Positions 1 through 7,851 of a DNA stretch of 24,432 nucleotides are shown here, in pieces. Made by a program: the position numbers and the translations under genes. The notes below the pieces were generated by a model that was not told where the DNA came from, did not search any database, and worked only from the letters and a program-made list of their open reading frames with translations. The DNA lies in contig JAJTBL010000002.1 in NCBI GenBank assembly GCA_021286925.1, positions 1-24,432 of the forward strand, given 5' to 3'. The stretch is from Spirochaetia bacterium (GTDB lineage Bacteria > Spirochaetota > Spirochaetia > Treponematales > Rectinemataceae). The number at the start of each line of letters is the position of its first letter. Position 1 is the first letter of the stretch.

Positions 1-987
1 GATATCAGACCTGATGGGGATCGCAAGATTGTCTATTGTGTGTCGAGCCGTGAAGGTGTCATGCAGATTCAAACCCGGGCGATAATCCTCGCCATGGGCT
101 GCCGTGAACGCAATCGCGGCAATATCCGCATACCGGGTTCGCGGCCCTCCGGTGTCTTTACCGCCGGGCTTGCCCAGCGCCTTGTCAATATCGAAGGCTA
201 CATTCCCGGCAAGGATGTGGTAATTATCGGCTCCGGCGATATCGGCCTCATCATGGCGCGGCGCCTTTCCTGGGTCGGCTGCAAGGTGCATGCGGTCGTC
301 GAAATCCTGCCCTATCCCAGCGGGCTTACCCGCAACATTGTGCAGTGCCTCAATGATTTCAATATTCCCCTGTATCTGTCGCATCTGACAACAGAAATCT
401 ACGGCAAGGACCGGGTCGAGGGGGTGGAAATCACGCCGATTCAAAACGGCGCGCTTGTGTATGAAAAAAGCTTTAAAATTCCCTGCGATACAGTTCTGCT
501 TTCAGTCGGTCTTGTTCCCGAAAACGAGCTTTCGCGGAACGCCGGCGTTGAAATCAATCCCGCGACGAACGGCCCCTGGGTCGACTCGACGCTGATGACC
601 TCGGTTCCCGGAATTTTTGCCTGCGGCAACGTGCTTCATGTGCATGACCTTGTCGATTATGTTGTCGAAGAAGCGCGCCGCGCCGGCAGTTTTGCAGCTG
701 ACTGGCTCGCCGGCAAGCATCCGGCACGCGAACTCCGCGTTAAAACCGGCGCGAATGTCCGCTATATCAATCCTTCCCGTGTCGATCCGTCGCGTCAGAA
801 CAAATTGTATCTGCGCAGTCTGGTAGTCAAGAACGACAGCGTTCTGGAAGTTAAGGTCGACAACCGTGTTGTCAAACAGCTTAAAAAAGCTCATATCCAG
901 CCTTCGGAGATGCTGACCGTCAGCCTGGGACCGGATGAACTGGCGCAGGCAGGCATGGATGCCCAGATTGAGGTTTCACTGCTTTAG
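1..987 (+). CDS. NAD(P)/FAD-dependent oxidoreductase, 5'-truncated by window edge
   Basis: The reading frame is open from base 1, so the true start lies outside the window; 328 residues are visible. It carries a pyridine-nucleotide-disulphide oxidoreductase fold: a GSGDIG dinucleotide-binding loop (bases 229-246) after VVII, the 'LAMGCRERN' strand typical of the FAD half upstream, and a late 'GIFACGNVLHVHDLVDYV' flavin-contact segment. About 85 C-terminal residues follow the flavoprotein core. The family usually sits between a GlpA-like glycerol-3-phosphate dehydrogenase and a DUF1667 protein, and a DUF1667 gene does follow here after 41 nt. By that context it probably passes electrons in glycerol 3-phosphate oxidation; the substrate is inferred, not visible. 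No redox-active CxxC disulphide is seen in the visible part. Confidence 0.85.
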   Translation, partial: DIRPDGDRKIVYCVSSREGVMQIQTRAIILAMGCRERNRGNIRIPGSRPSGVFTAGLAQRLVNIEGYIPGKDVVIIGSGDIGLIMARRLSWVGCKVHAVVEILPYPSGLTRNIVQCLNDFNIPLYLSHLTTEIYGKDRVEGVEITPIQNGALVYEKSFKIPCDTVLLSVGLVPENELSRNAGVEINPATNGPWVDSTLMTSVPGIFACGNVLHVHDLVDYVVEEARRAGSFAADWLAGKHPARELRVKTGANVRYINPSRVDPSRQNKLYLRSLVVKNDSVLEVKVDNRVVKQLKKAHIQPSEMLTVSLGPDELAQAGMDAQIEVSLL

Positions 988-1028
988 CAGAGACAAGCGC
1001 CGCCCTGGATGCGCTGCGTGGAGGAAGT

Positions 1029-1451
1029 ATGCAGGAAATGATTTGTATAACATGCCCGATGGGCTGTCATCTTTCGATAGAAAAAATTTCCGATGAGGAA
1101 CTTTCGGTTACCGGCAACAAATGCCAGCGGGGCGCGCAGTATGCGCGGGAAGAACTGCTGTCCCCAAAGCGGGTTGTCACGGCAACCTGCAGACTGAAAC
1201 AGCCTTCGGGTCAGGCAGGCGCAGGACTCAAGACAGCGGCTCCGGCAGTCCCTGCCGCTGAGGGCAGCCTGTACAAACCCAGGCGGGTGCCGGTACGCAC
1301 CGCGAAGGCGTTTCCCAAGGAGCGCATCCCTGAATTGCTCGCTCTGCTCTATCAGCACGAAGTTTCGCTTCCGGTTGAGCGCGGCCAGGTGATCCTGCCC
1401 GACGCGCTCGGCACCGGAATCGACGTGATAGCCGAGCGGACCATGGCATGA
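1029..1451 (+). CDS. DUF1667 domain protein, small cysteine-rich redox partner
   Basis: A 140-residue protein. The N-terminus has four cysteines, C6, C9, C13 and C32, in the pattern CxxCxxxC-N18-C, consistent with an Fe-S or zinc site. The C-terminal half (VPVRTAKAFPKERIPELL ... LPDALGTGIDVIAERTMA) matches the DUF1667 pattern as I remember it. Between the halves, residues about 59-83 form a Gln/Ala/Gly/Pro-rich insert that looks like a linker. A GGAGG ribosome binding site at about 1020-1024 supports the start. These proteins accompany the FAD/NAD oxidoreductase encoded just upstream, and a role as its electron-transfer subunit is the usual inference. The next gene begins 13 nt after the stop, so the three genes are probably co-transcribed. 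Confidence 0.85.
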   Translation: MQEMICITCPMGCHLSIEKISDEELSVTGNKCQRGAQYAREELLSPKRVVTATCRLKQPSGQAGAGLKTAAPAVPAAEGSLYKPRRVPVRTAKAFPKERIPELLALLYQHEVSLPVERGQVILPDALGTGIDVIAERTMA

Positions 1452-1464
1452 TGCCGGGCGAACT

Positions 1465-2667
1465 GTGACCATCGGGGTAACCGGCGCCTTCGGTTTTCTC
1501 GGCGCCTCCTGCATCGCTGAACTCCTTGCCGATCCGCTTGCGCCCGAACAGCGCCTCGTCGCCTTTGGCGCTTCCCGTTTTGCTTCGCCCCTTTTTGACC
1601 GCTCCGCGGTCGAAGTCAGGTCCCTCGACATCCTCGATAGCAGTTCACTCGATTCTGCTTTTGCCGGCATCGACATGCTGGTTCATTGTGCCGGCAGAGT
1701 CGGCTTTGCCGCCAAAGAAAAGCGCTCGGTCTGGGACGCCAATGTGCTCGGGGCTTTGCACGTTTTCAAGGCGGCTCAGAAAGCCGGTGTCAGCACGATT
1801 ATCAATCTTGCTTCGGTCAGCGCGCTCGGCCCCGCGCCGGAACTGCCTGCGCCGGAAATATCCGTGCCAGAGCCGGACATTTCTCTTCGCGGGAATCCCG
1901 CCGCTCTCTGCCAGCCCAATTATCGGGCCTGGCATCATAATGGCCGCTGGTATCGCCCGCTCACCGAGCAGGATCGCCCTTACGATGACCCCGGCTCCCC
2001 CTGGAGTTTCAAAAGCCGGGATGAGGCGCTTGCCGCAGTCCGCATGAGCCTTGCCGGGGACTATGCCTTTTTGCGCTCTGTTTCCTGCGTCTACCTCGAC
2101 TCCAAACTGGCCAATCTCGAACTCGCGCATCAGCTGTATCAGGATGAAGGTCTGCCGATTGTGAATATTCTGCCGGGAACCGCGATCGGCAGGGGCGAAG
2201 CCCACACGGGCATCGGCGACCTTATCCGCGCTCTTGCCGGCGGCCGGCTCAAAACCGTTCTCCCCGGCGCCTGCTCCTTCATGGATTCAAGCGACTTTGC
2301 CCGAGGCGTAAAACACGCGCTCATGTCGGGTGCGCCCGGTGAAGACTATATCCTCGCCGGCGCTCCAGAAAACAATCTCAGCTTCAGCGAGCTTGCAGGC
2401 CTGGTGTTGGAAAGTTGTGAGCCCGGCACGCCTTCAGCTTCCGCCCGCAGTCCTGCTCATTCCGGAAAAATTTTGGAACTCCCCTGTTTCCCTGCCCGGC
2501 TTGCCGGTTATCTTGCTGAACGCCTGGCGCCCAGCCTCGCGCTTTCTGAAGGAACCGTGCTGTCAGGCTGTGTCAAAGCGCCTTGCAGTTCGGAAAAAGC
2601 CATCCGCGAACTGGGCTATGCGCCTTTCTCCCCCCTCCGGCGCGCTATATCTGAAACCCTCAAATAA
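1465..2667 (+). CDS. NAD-dependent epimerase/dehydratase family protein (extended SDR)
   Basis: A 400-residue extended short-chain dehydrogenase. Residues 3-13 hold the Rossmann motif TGAFGFLG, followed by the 'LVHCAGRVGF' strand (72-81), a 'NLASVSALG' strand with the likely catalytic Ser, and YLDSK (Tyr210, Lys214) as the YxxxK pair. The start is GTG at 1465; no ATG lies in frame upstream of the fold and the first residues run straight into the Rossmann strand. About 80 residues rich in Pro, Trp and charged residues (125-205) separate the Ser strand from YxxxK, which is longer than usual. The gene follows the DUF1667 gene by 13 nt and is closed by a clear terminator. The substrate (sugar nucleotide, sterol-like or other) cannot be told from sequence. 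Confidence 0.8.
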   Translation: MTIGVTGAFGFLGASCIAELLADPLAPEQRLVAFGASRFASPLFDRSAVEVRSLDILDSSSLDSAFAGIDMLVHCAGRVGFAAKEKRSVWDANVLGALHVFKAAQKAGVSTIINLASVSALGPAPELPAPEISVPEPDISLRGNPAALCQPNYRAWHHNGRWYRPLTEQDRPYDDPGSPWSFKSRDEALAAVRMSLAGDYAFLRSVSCVYLDSKLANLELAHQLYQDEGLPIVNILPGTAIGRGEAHTGIGDLIRALAGGRLKTVLPGACSFMDSSDFARGVKHALMSGAPGEDYILAGAPENNLSFSELAGLVLESCEPGTPSASARSPAHSGKILELPCFPARLAGYLAERLAPSLALSEGTVLSGCVKAPCSSEKAIRELGYAPFSPLRRAISETLK

Positions 2668-2698
2668 AAAAGGCTGCCCGTTCGGACAGCCTTTTTGT
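2666..2698. terminator. Bidirectional intrinsic terminator
   Basis: GGCTG (2672-2676) pairs with CAGCC (2687-2691), with two further C-G pairs (2678-2679 with 2684-2685) toward the loop. An A-run (2666-2671) precedes the hairpin and a T-run (2692-2696) follows. Read on either strand it gives a hairpin followed by U residues, so it can end both the epimerase transcript (+) and the convergent small heat-shock gene (-). Confidence 0.85.
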
Positions 2699-2732
2699 TC
2701 GTCAGAAGAACGCGTTCCGGGGTTCCGCCGTA

Positions 2733-3296
2733 TCAGTTTTCTTCTTTGATGATTTCGATTTTGATGCCTTCAGTGCTTTCGGTTTCCTCTTTGGGCGGAA
2801 CCGTCACTTTCAGAATGCCGTTCTTGAAAACGGCCTTCACTTTTTCCTGATCGAATTTGTCTGCAGGCACGTAGTACTTCTGCTTTTCGATATCCTTCAG
2901 CTTGAGCCTTCGCTTGAAGAATCGCACGCCATCCATCGGCTGTTCCAGATCGATTTTCGCCGAAAAAATCATGTAGTCGCCCTGGAAGGACAGGCTGATA
3001 TTCTTTTCTTCAAAACCTGCCAGCGCAAACTCGAAAATGATATTTCGCTCCGGAGTCAGATAGATATTCATGGGCGGGTAGGAGAAATTGGGGTAATAGT
3101 CAGCGTTTTCATCGGTCTGGGATTCAAACCATGCGCTGCCGTGAACGCCGCCTTCTCCCTGGAACGGATTGCATCCAGGATCCATGCCCTCAAAACCCGG
3201 GCCGAAGTTTTTCATTTTCTCGCCAAAATCCTTGGCTGCTTCAAACACATCGTCCAAAATTGAACCGATGTCCACATACATTCTGTTGCCTTTCAT
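2733..3296 (-). CDS. Hsp20/alpha-crystallin family small heat-shock protein
   Basis: A 187-residue ATP-independent holdase expected to form cytoplasmic oligomers that bind unfolding proteins. The alpha-crystallin domain spans about residues 75-175: 'PPMNIYLTPERNIIFEFALAGF' begins it and 'FKNGILKVTVPP' is the hallmark GxLxVxxP strand. The N-terminal arm (1-70) is rich in Gly, Phe and Met as in other sHSPs, and an acidic/basic tail 'IKIEIIKEEN' ends with an IxI-type motif. The start at 3296 has AGGAGGG six nt upstream; a second Met at residue 6 is possible. The gene has its own promoters and a structured 5' leader described separately. No CIRCE element was found upstream, so HrcA control is not supported. 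Confidence 0.92.
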   Translation of the reverse strand: MKGNRMYVDIGSILDDVFEAAKDFGEKMKNFGPGFEGMDPGCNPFQGEGGVHGSAWFESQTDENADYYPNFSYPPMNIYLTPERNIIFEFALAGFEEKNISLSFQGDYMIFSAKIDLEQPMDGVRFFKRRLKLKDIEKQKYYVPADKFDQEKVKAVFKNGILKVTVPPKEETESTEGIKIEIIKEEN

Positions 3297-3299
3297 GGC

Positions 3300-3342
3300 T
3301 TCCCTCCTGGGAATTCTGATACATTGGCCAAAAGCCCAATGT
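3300..3342 (-). promoter_or_regulatory. Structured 5' leader of the sHSP gene, RNA-thermometer candidate
   Basis: Two hairpins can form in the minus-strand transcript. The first pairs ACATTGG with CCAATGT (3336-3342 with 3321-3327, 8-nt loop) and lies right after the predicted transcription start. The second pairs TTCCC with GGGAA (3309-3313 with 3300-3304) around a 4-nt AGGA loop, so the Shine-Dalgarno AGGAGGG is half in the loop and half in the stem, four to six nt before the ATG. Small heat-shock genes in many bacteria use such SD-pairing thermometers. The first repeat could instead be a protein operator. It is not a plus-strand terminator in any useful sense, since no plus-strand gene ends there. 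Confidence 0.5.
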
Positions 3343-3352
3343 TTTTTTCGCG

Positions 3353-3412
3353 ATTATCCAATTCGGCATAACCGCATGCAACAAATATAAACAATACCCA
3401 CGGTAAATTCAA
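3353..3412 (-). promoter_or_regulatory. Tandem sigma70-type promoter candidates for the sHSP gene
   Basis: The proximal promoter reads TTGCAT (3376-3381) - 17 nt - GATAAT (3353-3358), giving a start near 3346 and a leader of about 50 nt. A distal one reads TTGAAT (3407-3412) - 17 nt - TATATT (3384-3389). Both are called by match to the consensus only. Confidence 0.5.
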
Positions 3413-3442
3413 GAAAAAGCCCGCGGATTTTGCTCCGCGGGC
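3411..3442 (-). terminator. Intrinsic terminator of the 5'-nucleotidase gene
   Basis: A perfect 9-bp GC-rich stem, GCCCGCGGA (3419-3427) with TCCGCGGGC (3434-3442), has a 6-nt loop. On the minus strand it is followed by TTTTTCTT. It lies 45 nt past the nucleotidase stop and partly overlaps the distal sHSP promoter, separating the two genes transcriptionally. Confidence 0.9.
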
Positions 3443-3486
3443 CGAAAACAGCCTCAGATCACCATGCTGCTTGCGAAATAGATGAA

Positions 3487-5337
3487 TTACTTTTTCGGCG
3501 GATACAGGAGCGGGTAATCATTCGCCGCGCCGGTAGCCGCAAGGTCTGCGGGGACAACTTCCCAGTTGCCGATCGGGCCGACAGTTACCGTTTCCTTCTG
3601 TCCCTCAAACCACTTGAGGAGGAAGAAGCGCAAATCTTTGGTGGTAGCGCCGTTGACCAGTTTCATGGTTCTGACCACCATCGGGTCAATTCCAGCGCCG
3701 GCAGTCAGGTGCCCGCCGCCGCCTGAACCGCGGTAGGAGTTGATGGCGACCGTGTAGGTTGCATCAGGATTGAAGGCCCTGCCGTCTGACATGGATGTGA
3801 TGACAACGCGTTCGCCCGCTGGCTTGGAAATATCGACAAAGTAGTTGATGCCGGCGGCGGAATCGTAGTTGTAGTAGCGGGTCGCAGTGAGCGGCATGTT
3901 GGTGCGGTTGTCCAGCACCAGCTTGCCTTCCTTGTCCTTCTGGAAGTTGATGATATGGTTGCCGTCATTCGGCATGGTGTCGAACCAGAATTTGTAGGAA
4001 TACTCAAGGAAGTCCTTCACCTGCTTGCCGGTCATGGTCATGGTGTACAGGAAGTTTTCATAGACATACAGGTTGAACATGTCGCGGACATAGAGCGTTC
4101 CGTCTGCCGATGTCGGGATGGTTGCATTGGCAGAAAGCGGGGCAGCAAAGGAAATGTCCGCCGGTTTCAGGCCAAGGTTCGGATCCCGTGAAAGCTCAAG
4201 CTGGATTCTGTGGATCAGATCCACAAACGCAGAATCGCCGAACATGGAATCGCGGGTTGTTATAACGCCGTCCATTTTCCCGATCGGCCTGTCTACCCAT
4301 GCCTTGATTCCGTCAAAGCCATCCTGGAATTTGGCCATGAAATCCGGGTTGCTCTTGTACTGGCTGATGTCAACAAGACCGCCGCGGACGCGCTTTTCCC
4401 AGGATTTGGTCGTGCTGTTCCAATCGAGGAACACATTGACGACCGGAACTTTCCGGGCTGCGTTCAGAGCGCCGTAGATGTAAACGGTCTTGCCGTTCGG
4501 ATCCTTGACCTCAACCTTTTTCTTGTTGACTGGATCCCAGCCCATGCCGTCCCAGCCGGAGTGGTCGTGGCCGACAAACACAAGGTCAAAGCCTGGCACT
4601 CTCTCAGCAACCAGCTGAGAAGCGTTTTCATTGAACTTGGTGTCAGCGGTGACATTGCCGTAGGTATAGTCGACACCGGAATGGAAAAGTCCGACCAGAA
4701 TATCCGGTTTTTCGGTTTCCTGGATGACTTTCACCCATTTTTTGGCGCTCTCGACCATGTCTTCAAATTCCATGCCGGTCCAGAACTGCGGGGGAAGCCA
4801 GTCGGGAATCTTCGGGGATGTCAGGCCGAGCACCGCGATCTTGACGCCGGCTTTTTCAATGATGGTATAGGGCTTGAAATAGGTGCTTCCGTCAGGGGTC
4901 ACCGCGTTCGCGCAGACGACGGGAGCTTGGATTTCTTCGTACAGCTTGTCATAGACATTGTGCCCCGCTTCGATATCGTGGTTTCCGACGCTGACGACAT
5001 CGTAGCCGAGGAAATTGACAGCCTGCGACCAGATATGCGGTCCCGCTGTCTTTTCAAAGTTGTAGTAATAGACGGTGGGCTGGCCCTGCAGGGAGTCGCC
5101 GTTTTCAAGAAGAACCACGTTGGGGTTCGCGGCGCGTTCTTCGGCAATCAGGCTGGCAACCTGGGCGAGCGATGTGGCCAATGGCTTCGCGTTGACAAAG
5201 TCATAGGGATAGATAGCGCCGTGGATGTCCGATGTTTCGATGAAAGTGAGCGCTATGCTTTTCTGAGCTGGTTCCATCTGGGCGAAGGCCGAGAAAGATA
5301 CCATCAAGATACATAGTACTAACGCAATGCGTTTCAT
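3487..5337 (-). CDS. Secreted bifunctional 5'-nucleotidase / 2',3'-cyclic phosphodiesterase family protein
   Basis: A 616-residue enzyme of the UshA/CpdB metallophosphoesterase family, which dephosphorylates extracytoplasmic nucleotides for salvage. The signal peptide is residues 1-19 (MKRIALVLCILMVSFSAFA, cleavage before Gln20; no lipobox). The metal-binding motifs are in order: DIHG (Asp37, His39), GDSLQG (Asp81), GNHD (118-121), LFHSG (His219) and GHDHS (His257, His259). A C-terminal 5'-nucleotidase substrate-binding domain covers about residues 350-590 and includes the 'YRGSGGGGHL' loop. AGGAGG five nt before the ATG supports the start. The gene is monocistronic, with a promoter upstream and a terminator downstream. 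Which nucleotide it prefers cannot be read from the sequence. Confidence 0.92.
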   Translation of the reverse strand: MKRIALVLCILMVSFSAFAQMEPAQKSIALTFIETSDIHGAIYPYDFVNAKPLATSLAQVASLIAEERAANPNVVLLENGDSLQGQPTVYYYNFEKTAGPHIWSQAVNFLGYDVVSVGNHDIEAGHNVYDKLYEEIQAPVVCANAVTPDGSTYFKPYTIIEKAGVKIAVLGLTSPKIPDWLPPQFWTGMEFEDMVESAKKWVKVIQETEKPDILVGLFHSGVDYTYGNVTADTKFNENASQLVAERVPGFDLVFVGHDHSGWDGMGWDPVNKKKVEVKDPNGKTVYIYGALNAARKVPVVNVFLDWNSTTKSWEKRVRGGLVDISQYKSNPDFMAKFQDGFDGIKAWVDRPIGKMDGVITTRDSMFGDSAFVDLIHRIQLELSRDPNLGLKPADISFAAPLSANATIPTSADGTLYVRDMFNLYVYENFLYTMTMTGKQVKDFLEYSYKFWFDTMPNDGNHIINFQKDKEGKLVLDNRTNMPLTATRYYNYDSAAGINYFVDISKPAGERVVITSMSDGRAFNPDATYTVAINSYRGSGGGGHLTAGAGIDPMVVRTMKLVNGATTKDLRFFLLKWFEGQKETVTVGPIGNWEVVPADLAATGAANDYPLLYPPKK

Positions 5338-5367
5338 AGTACCTCCTTTGATTGATGTGCATCTTTC

Positions 5368-5396
5368 ATTGTACTTCAGATTGGCGAAGGTAGCAA
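5368..5396 (-). promoter_or_regulatory. Promoter of the 5'-nucleotidase gene
   Basis: TTGCTA (5391-5396) and TACAAT (5368-5373) are separated by 17 nt on the minus strand, in the 161-nt gap between the kinase stop and the nucleotidase start. The rest of that gap shows no clear element. Confidence 0.55.
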
Positions 5397-5498
5397 TAAA
5401 ATAATGTTAAATTGTCGTTTTGAAACCAGGCTGCAGGCTGCGTCTGCGGAGAATAGTTGGCATCGCATATCGTTGCGGCGGGATGGCAGGGCCAGGCT

Positions 5499-7157
5499 TC
5501 AGTGCTGGAGGCCGTCCATACGGTTGAGGGTTTCGCGCATCGATTTCTCGAGATACAGCAGTTCGCGCTCGCTTAAACCGGTTCCAATCCTGAGGTGCCG
5601 GGAGCCAGCCTCGATTAAAAGCTCTTTGGGGCGGACATTGTTGACTTGTGTTGCAGAATTGACAACCCGCACTTTTCCGATATCGGCCAGCGGCCAGGTT
5701 GTAGCCTTTTCAAAACCCGGCATTCCAGTCCGAATAAGCAGGCCATCGGCGGTTAAGACCAGCTCCTTGCTGGTCAGGGCCGGCCCAAGCATGGCCTTTG
5801 CCATGAAGATGCCGACACCCCAGAAGGGGAGGCTGAAAAACGGAAAGAATATCGGCGCACGCATACCGATGGTCATCATGGTCCAGAATCCGACAAAGCC
5901 GAGCCAGAAAATCGGAAAGAAAATGCCAGCGCCTGATTGCCCTTTCATGCCCATCCGCGGGATTTTAATCACAAGCCCGGTTTCATCGCCGGTTACGGTC
6001 ACTTTGCTGTCGCTCGGCAGCTTCTCCGGGTATTCGACAGGAGAACCTGATCGTTGAGAATATAAGCCCTGCGACTCCTGCTCCTGAATCGCCTCGCGGA
6101 TTTTCCGGGCAAGACCGGAAATCCTGATATCGCGGTCATTGGTCCGGGCTTGCTGAATGTCATCGAATACCGTTGTATTATCGCGAGGCAGTTCCAGACT
6201 TGGCCGGTTTGAGCGGAGAAGGGGTGCATCGCGCTCTCCCCTTAAAATCATGGCTGCGTCGGCGGCTGACAGGTTTCGCTTTGCGACATCAGGATCCAGC
6301 CATGAGCCCAGAACAGCCTTCAGCCGGGGGGAAAGCTCCACAATGCCGTCAAGATTGATTCTGAGTCCCGCCGACGGCAGTTCGGAAGGGTTTCTTCCGG
6401 TCAGCAGAAAAACAGCTGTAGCCGCGGCTCCATACAAGTCTGAGCGATGCGATGCCTTTCCGGCCACCTGCTCCAGCGGGATGTATCCCGCGGTTCCCAC
6501 CAGGGTTGCCCCAGGAAAGAGCGCGGTCCGCACCGCGTCCTGTACGCCGGAAAAATCCACCAGCGCGACTGTGCCGTCCTGCTTCATCAGAATGTTTCTC
6601 GGATTGACATCGCGGTGAATGATGGGCGGCCGCAGAGAGCCCAGATACGCCAGAATATCGCACAGCTGGGCCAGGATGTGTTCAACCTCGGTTTCCGTAA
6701 ATTTCTGGCCAGACTGGATGATTGATTCCAGGTTTCTGCCTTCGATGTATTCCATGGCGATGACCAGCCGTATCCGGTTTTCTTCCGCCGTCTCAAAATA
6801 TTCGAAATATCGGGGGATGCCCGGATAGGACAGTGTTTTCAGTGCCTCGGCTTCGCGCCTGAAGCTTTCGACAATATTCCAGGAACCGGCCTCCGAGAGG
6901 TCGAGTATTTTCAGCACCGCCAGCTGCGATGGCTCATAGGAGTCCGCAGCTGAGCTTGCTGGCTGCGCTGCATCGGCACTTGCTTCGTTTGCAATTCTTG
7001 CAGACTCGTCTGTAGCATCGGCTACAGACGCAGCTGCTGACCTTATTTGTTCGGCGAGCCAGGTCGAGGCGGATATGCCGCGCCCCAATTCCCTGATGAG
7101 AATATAATTGCCAATTCGGTCAGATGCTTTCACCTGCTGCTCCCGGCACTCATACAT
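5499..7157 (-). CDS. Ser/Thr protein kinase-like protein with two C-terminal membrane helices
   Basis: A 552-residue Hanks-type kinase. Visible kinase elements are GRGIS (glycine loop, 25-29), Lys83 in 'AVLKIL', Glu103 as the helix-C Glu, HRDVNPRN (181-188), DFS at 201-203 where DFG is usual, 'GTAGYIPLEQ' (221-230) in the place of GT-APE, and Asp240. An Ala/Ser/Asp-rich insert of about 45 residues (35-78) separates the glycine loop from the lysine. Two hydrophobic helices follow at about 410-430 and 433-457, then a beta-rich tail (462-540) that could be a PH-like domain. The kinase would face the cytoplasm. The start at 7157 lies 4 nt after the TPR gene's stop; a GTG at 7133 has a better ribosome binding site (GGGAG, 6 nt spacing) and may be the real start. 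Confidence 0.85.
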   Translation of the reverse strand: MYECREQQVKASDRIGNYILIRELGRGISASTWLAEQIRSAAASVADATDESARIANEASADAAQPASSAADSYEPSQLAVLKILDLSEAGSWNIVESFRREAEALKTLSYPGIPRYFEYFETAEENRIRLVIAMEYIEGRNLESIIQSGQKFTETEVEHILAQLCDILAYLGSLRPPIIHRDVNPRNILMKQDGTVALVDFSGVQDAVRTALFPGATLVGTAGYIPLEQVAGKASHRSDLYGAAATAVFLLTGRNPSELPSAGLRINLDGIVELSPRLKAVLGSWLDPDVAKRNLSAADAAMILRGERDAPLLRSNRPSLELPRDNTTVFDDIQQARTNDRDIRISGLARKIREAIQEQESQGLYSQRSGSPVEYPEKLPSDSKVTVTGDETGLVIKIPRMGMKGQSGAGIFFPIFWLGFVGFWTMMTIGMRAPIFFPFFSLPFWGVGIFMAKAMLGPALTSKELVLTADGLLIRTGMPGFEKATTWPLADIGKVRVVNSATQVNNVRPKELLIEAGSRHLRIGTGLSERELLYLEKSMRETLNRMDGLQH

Positions 7158-7161
7158 TCAT

Positions 7162-7737
7162 TCACAGAATATCTTTTTCCGCGACATGCATACGGGCGGT
7201 ATTCAGCGCTTCAAGCGCGCGCCTGTACTCCGCTTTCAATCCCAGTTCGTTATAGGTGTCAGCCAGATTGAACCAGGCGTCCGCAAAATCCGGATTTATG
7301 CCCACTGCCTTTTCAAAGCACTGCCGCGCTGATTCGTATTCGCCTCTTCTAAAATGAATCACACCCAGATCATTCCAGGCTTTTTCATGCCGGGGTGCAA
7401 TGTCAATGGCCTTCCGGTACCAGGCCGCGGCCTCCTCAAAATTGTCTTCTTCGTAAAAGACAAGCCCCATGGCATGCATGATGTCAGGGTCTTCGGGCGA
7501 AAATTCCAGCGCTTTCAGGATGTCAGCCTTAGCGGAAGCGAGATTTCCGGACAGCCTGAAGGCTTCAGCCCGGTTGTACAGAATGCCCGCCGTGTCAGCC
7601 GGTCCCAAAGACAAAGCATGATCAAGAGCTTCGGAAAAAATGGCGATGGCTGATTCGTACTTACCCGCGTCGATGAGATTCAGCCCTTTTTTATTGAGAT
7701 TTGCCAAAACTGATCCCGGACTTTCCGCTGTGTTCAT
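7162..7737 (-). CDS. Tetratricopeptide repeat protein
   Basis: A 191-residue protein made almost wholly of five TPR units, at about residues 11-44, 49-82, 84-117, 118-151 and 152-183. Good examples are 'AWNDLGVIHFRRGEYESARQCFEKAVGINP' split over units four and five. No signal peptide or membrane segment is present, so it is likely cytoplasmic. I place the start at the ATG at 7737 with AGAGGT six nt upstream; a TTG immediately before it is in frame but less likely. The kinase gene begins 4 nt after this stop, so the two are probably translated together, and the TPR protein is a natural scaffold or substrate for the kinase. That link is inferred from position alone. Confidence 0.85.
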   Translation of the reverse strand: MNTAESPGSVLANLNKKGLNLIDAGKYESAIAIFSEALDHALSLGPADTAGILYNRAEAFRLSGNLASAKADILKALEFSPEDPDIMHAMGLVFYEEDNFEEAAAWYRKAIDIAPRHEKAWNDLGVIHFRRGEYESARQCFEKAVGINPDFADAWFNLADTYNELGLKAEYRRALEALNTARMHVAEKDIL

Positions 7738-7808
7738 CAAACCACCTCTTTATTCACTAAAGATACTGGAAATTTCTGAAAAGGTCATCATACTTGTACC
7801 TGCAGGGC

Positions 7809-7837
7809 TTGCTTAAAGCTCATTTAGCCCTTATAAT
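7809..7837 (+). promoter_or_regulatory. Sigma70-type promoter of the hydrogenase operon
   Basis: TTGCTT (7809-7814) is followed after 17 nt by a perfect TATAAT (7832-7837). The predicted start near 7844 gives a leader of about 68 nt. This is the best promoter match in the window. Confidence 0.75.
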
Positions 7838-7851
7838 CTCGCTACTTTATT

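Noticed and set aside
984..1676. A 230-codon open frame on the minus strand opposite the DUF1667 and epimerase genes
   Set aside because: It crosses two well-supported plus-strand genes and its translation is low-complexity Arg/Ala/Ser sequence.
3321..3348. Plus-strand terminator made by ACATTGG/CCAATGT and the following T-run
   Set aside because: No plus-strand gene ends nearby, and the arms sit exactly in the leader of the minus-strand heat-shock gene, so a leader element or operator is a better reading.
4210..5316. A 368-codon open frame on the plus strand opposite the nucleotidase gene
   Set aside because: It lies entirely antisense to a gene with a signal peptide, all metal motifs and a good ribosome binding site, and its translation has no recognisable domain. 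Long antisense frames are common in GC-rich coding DNA.
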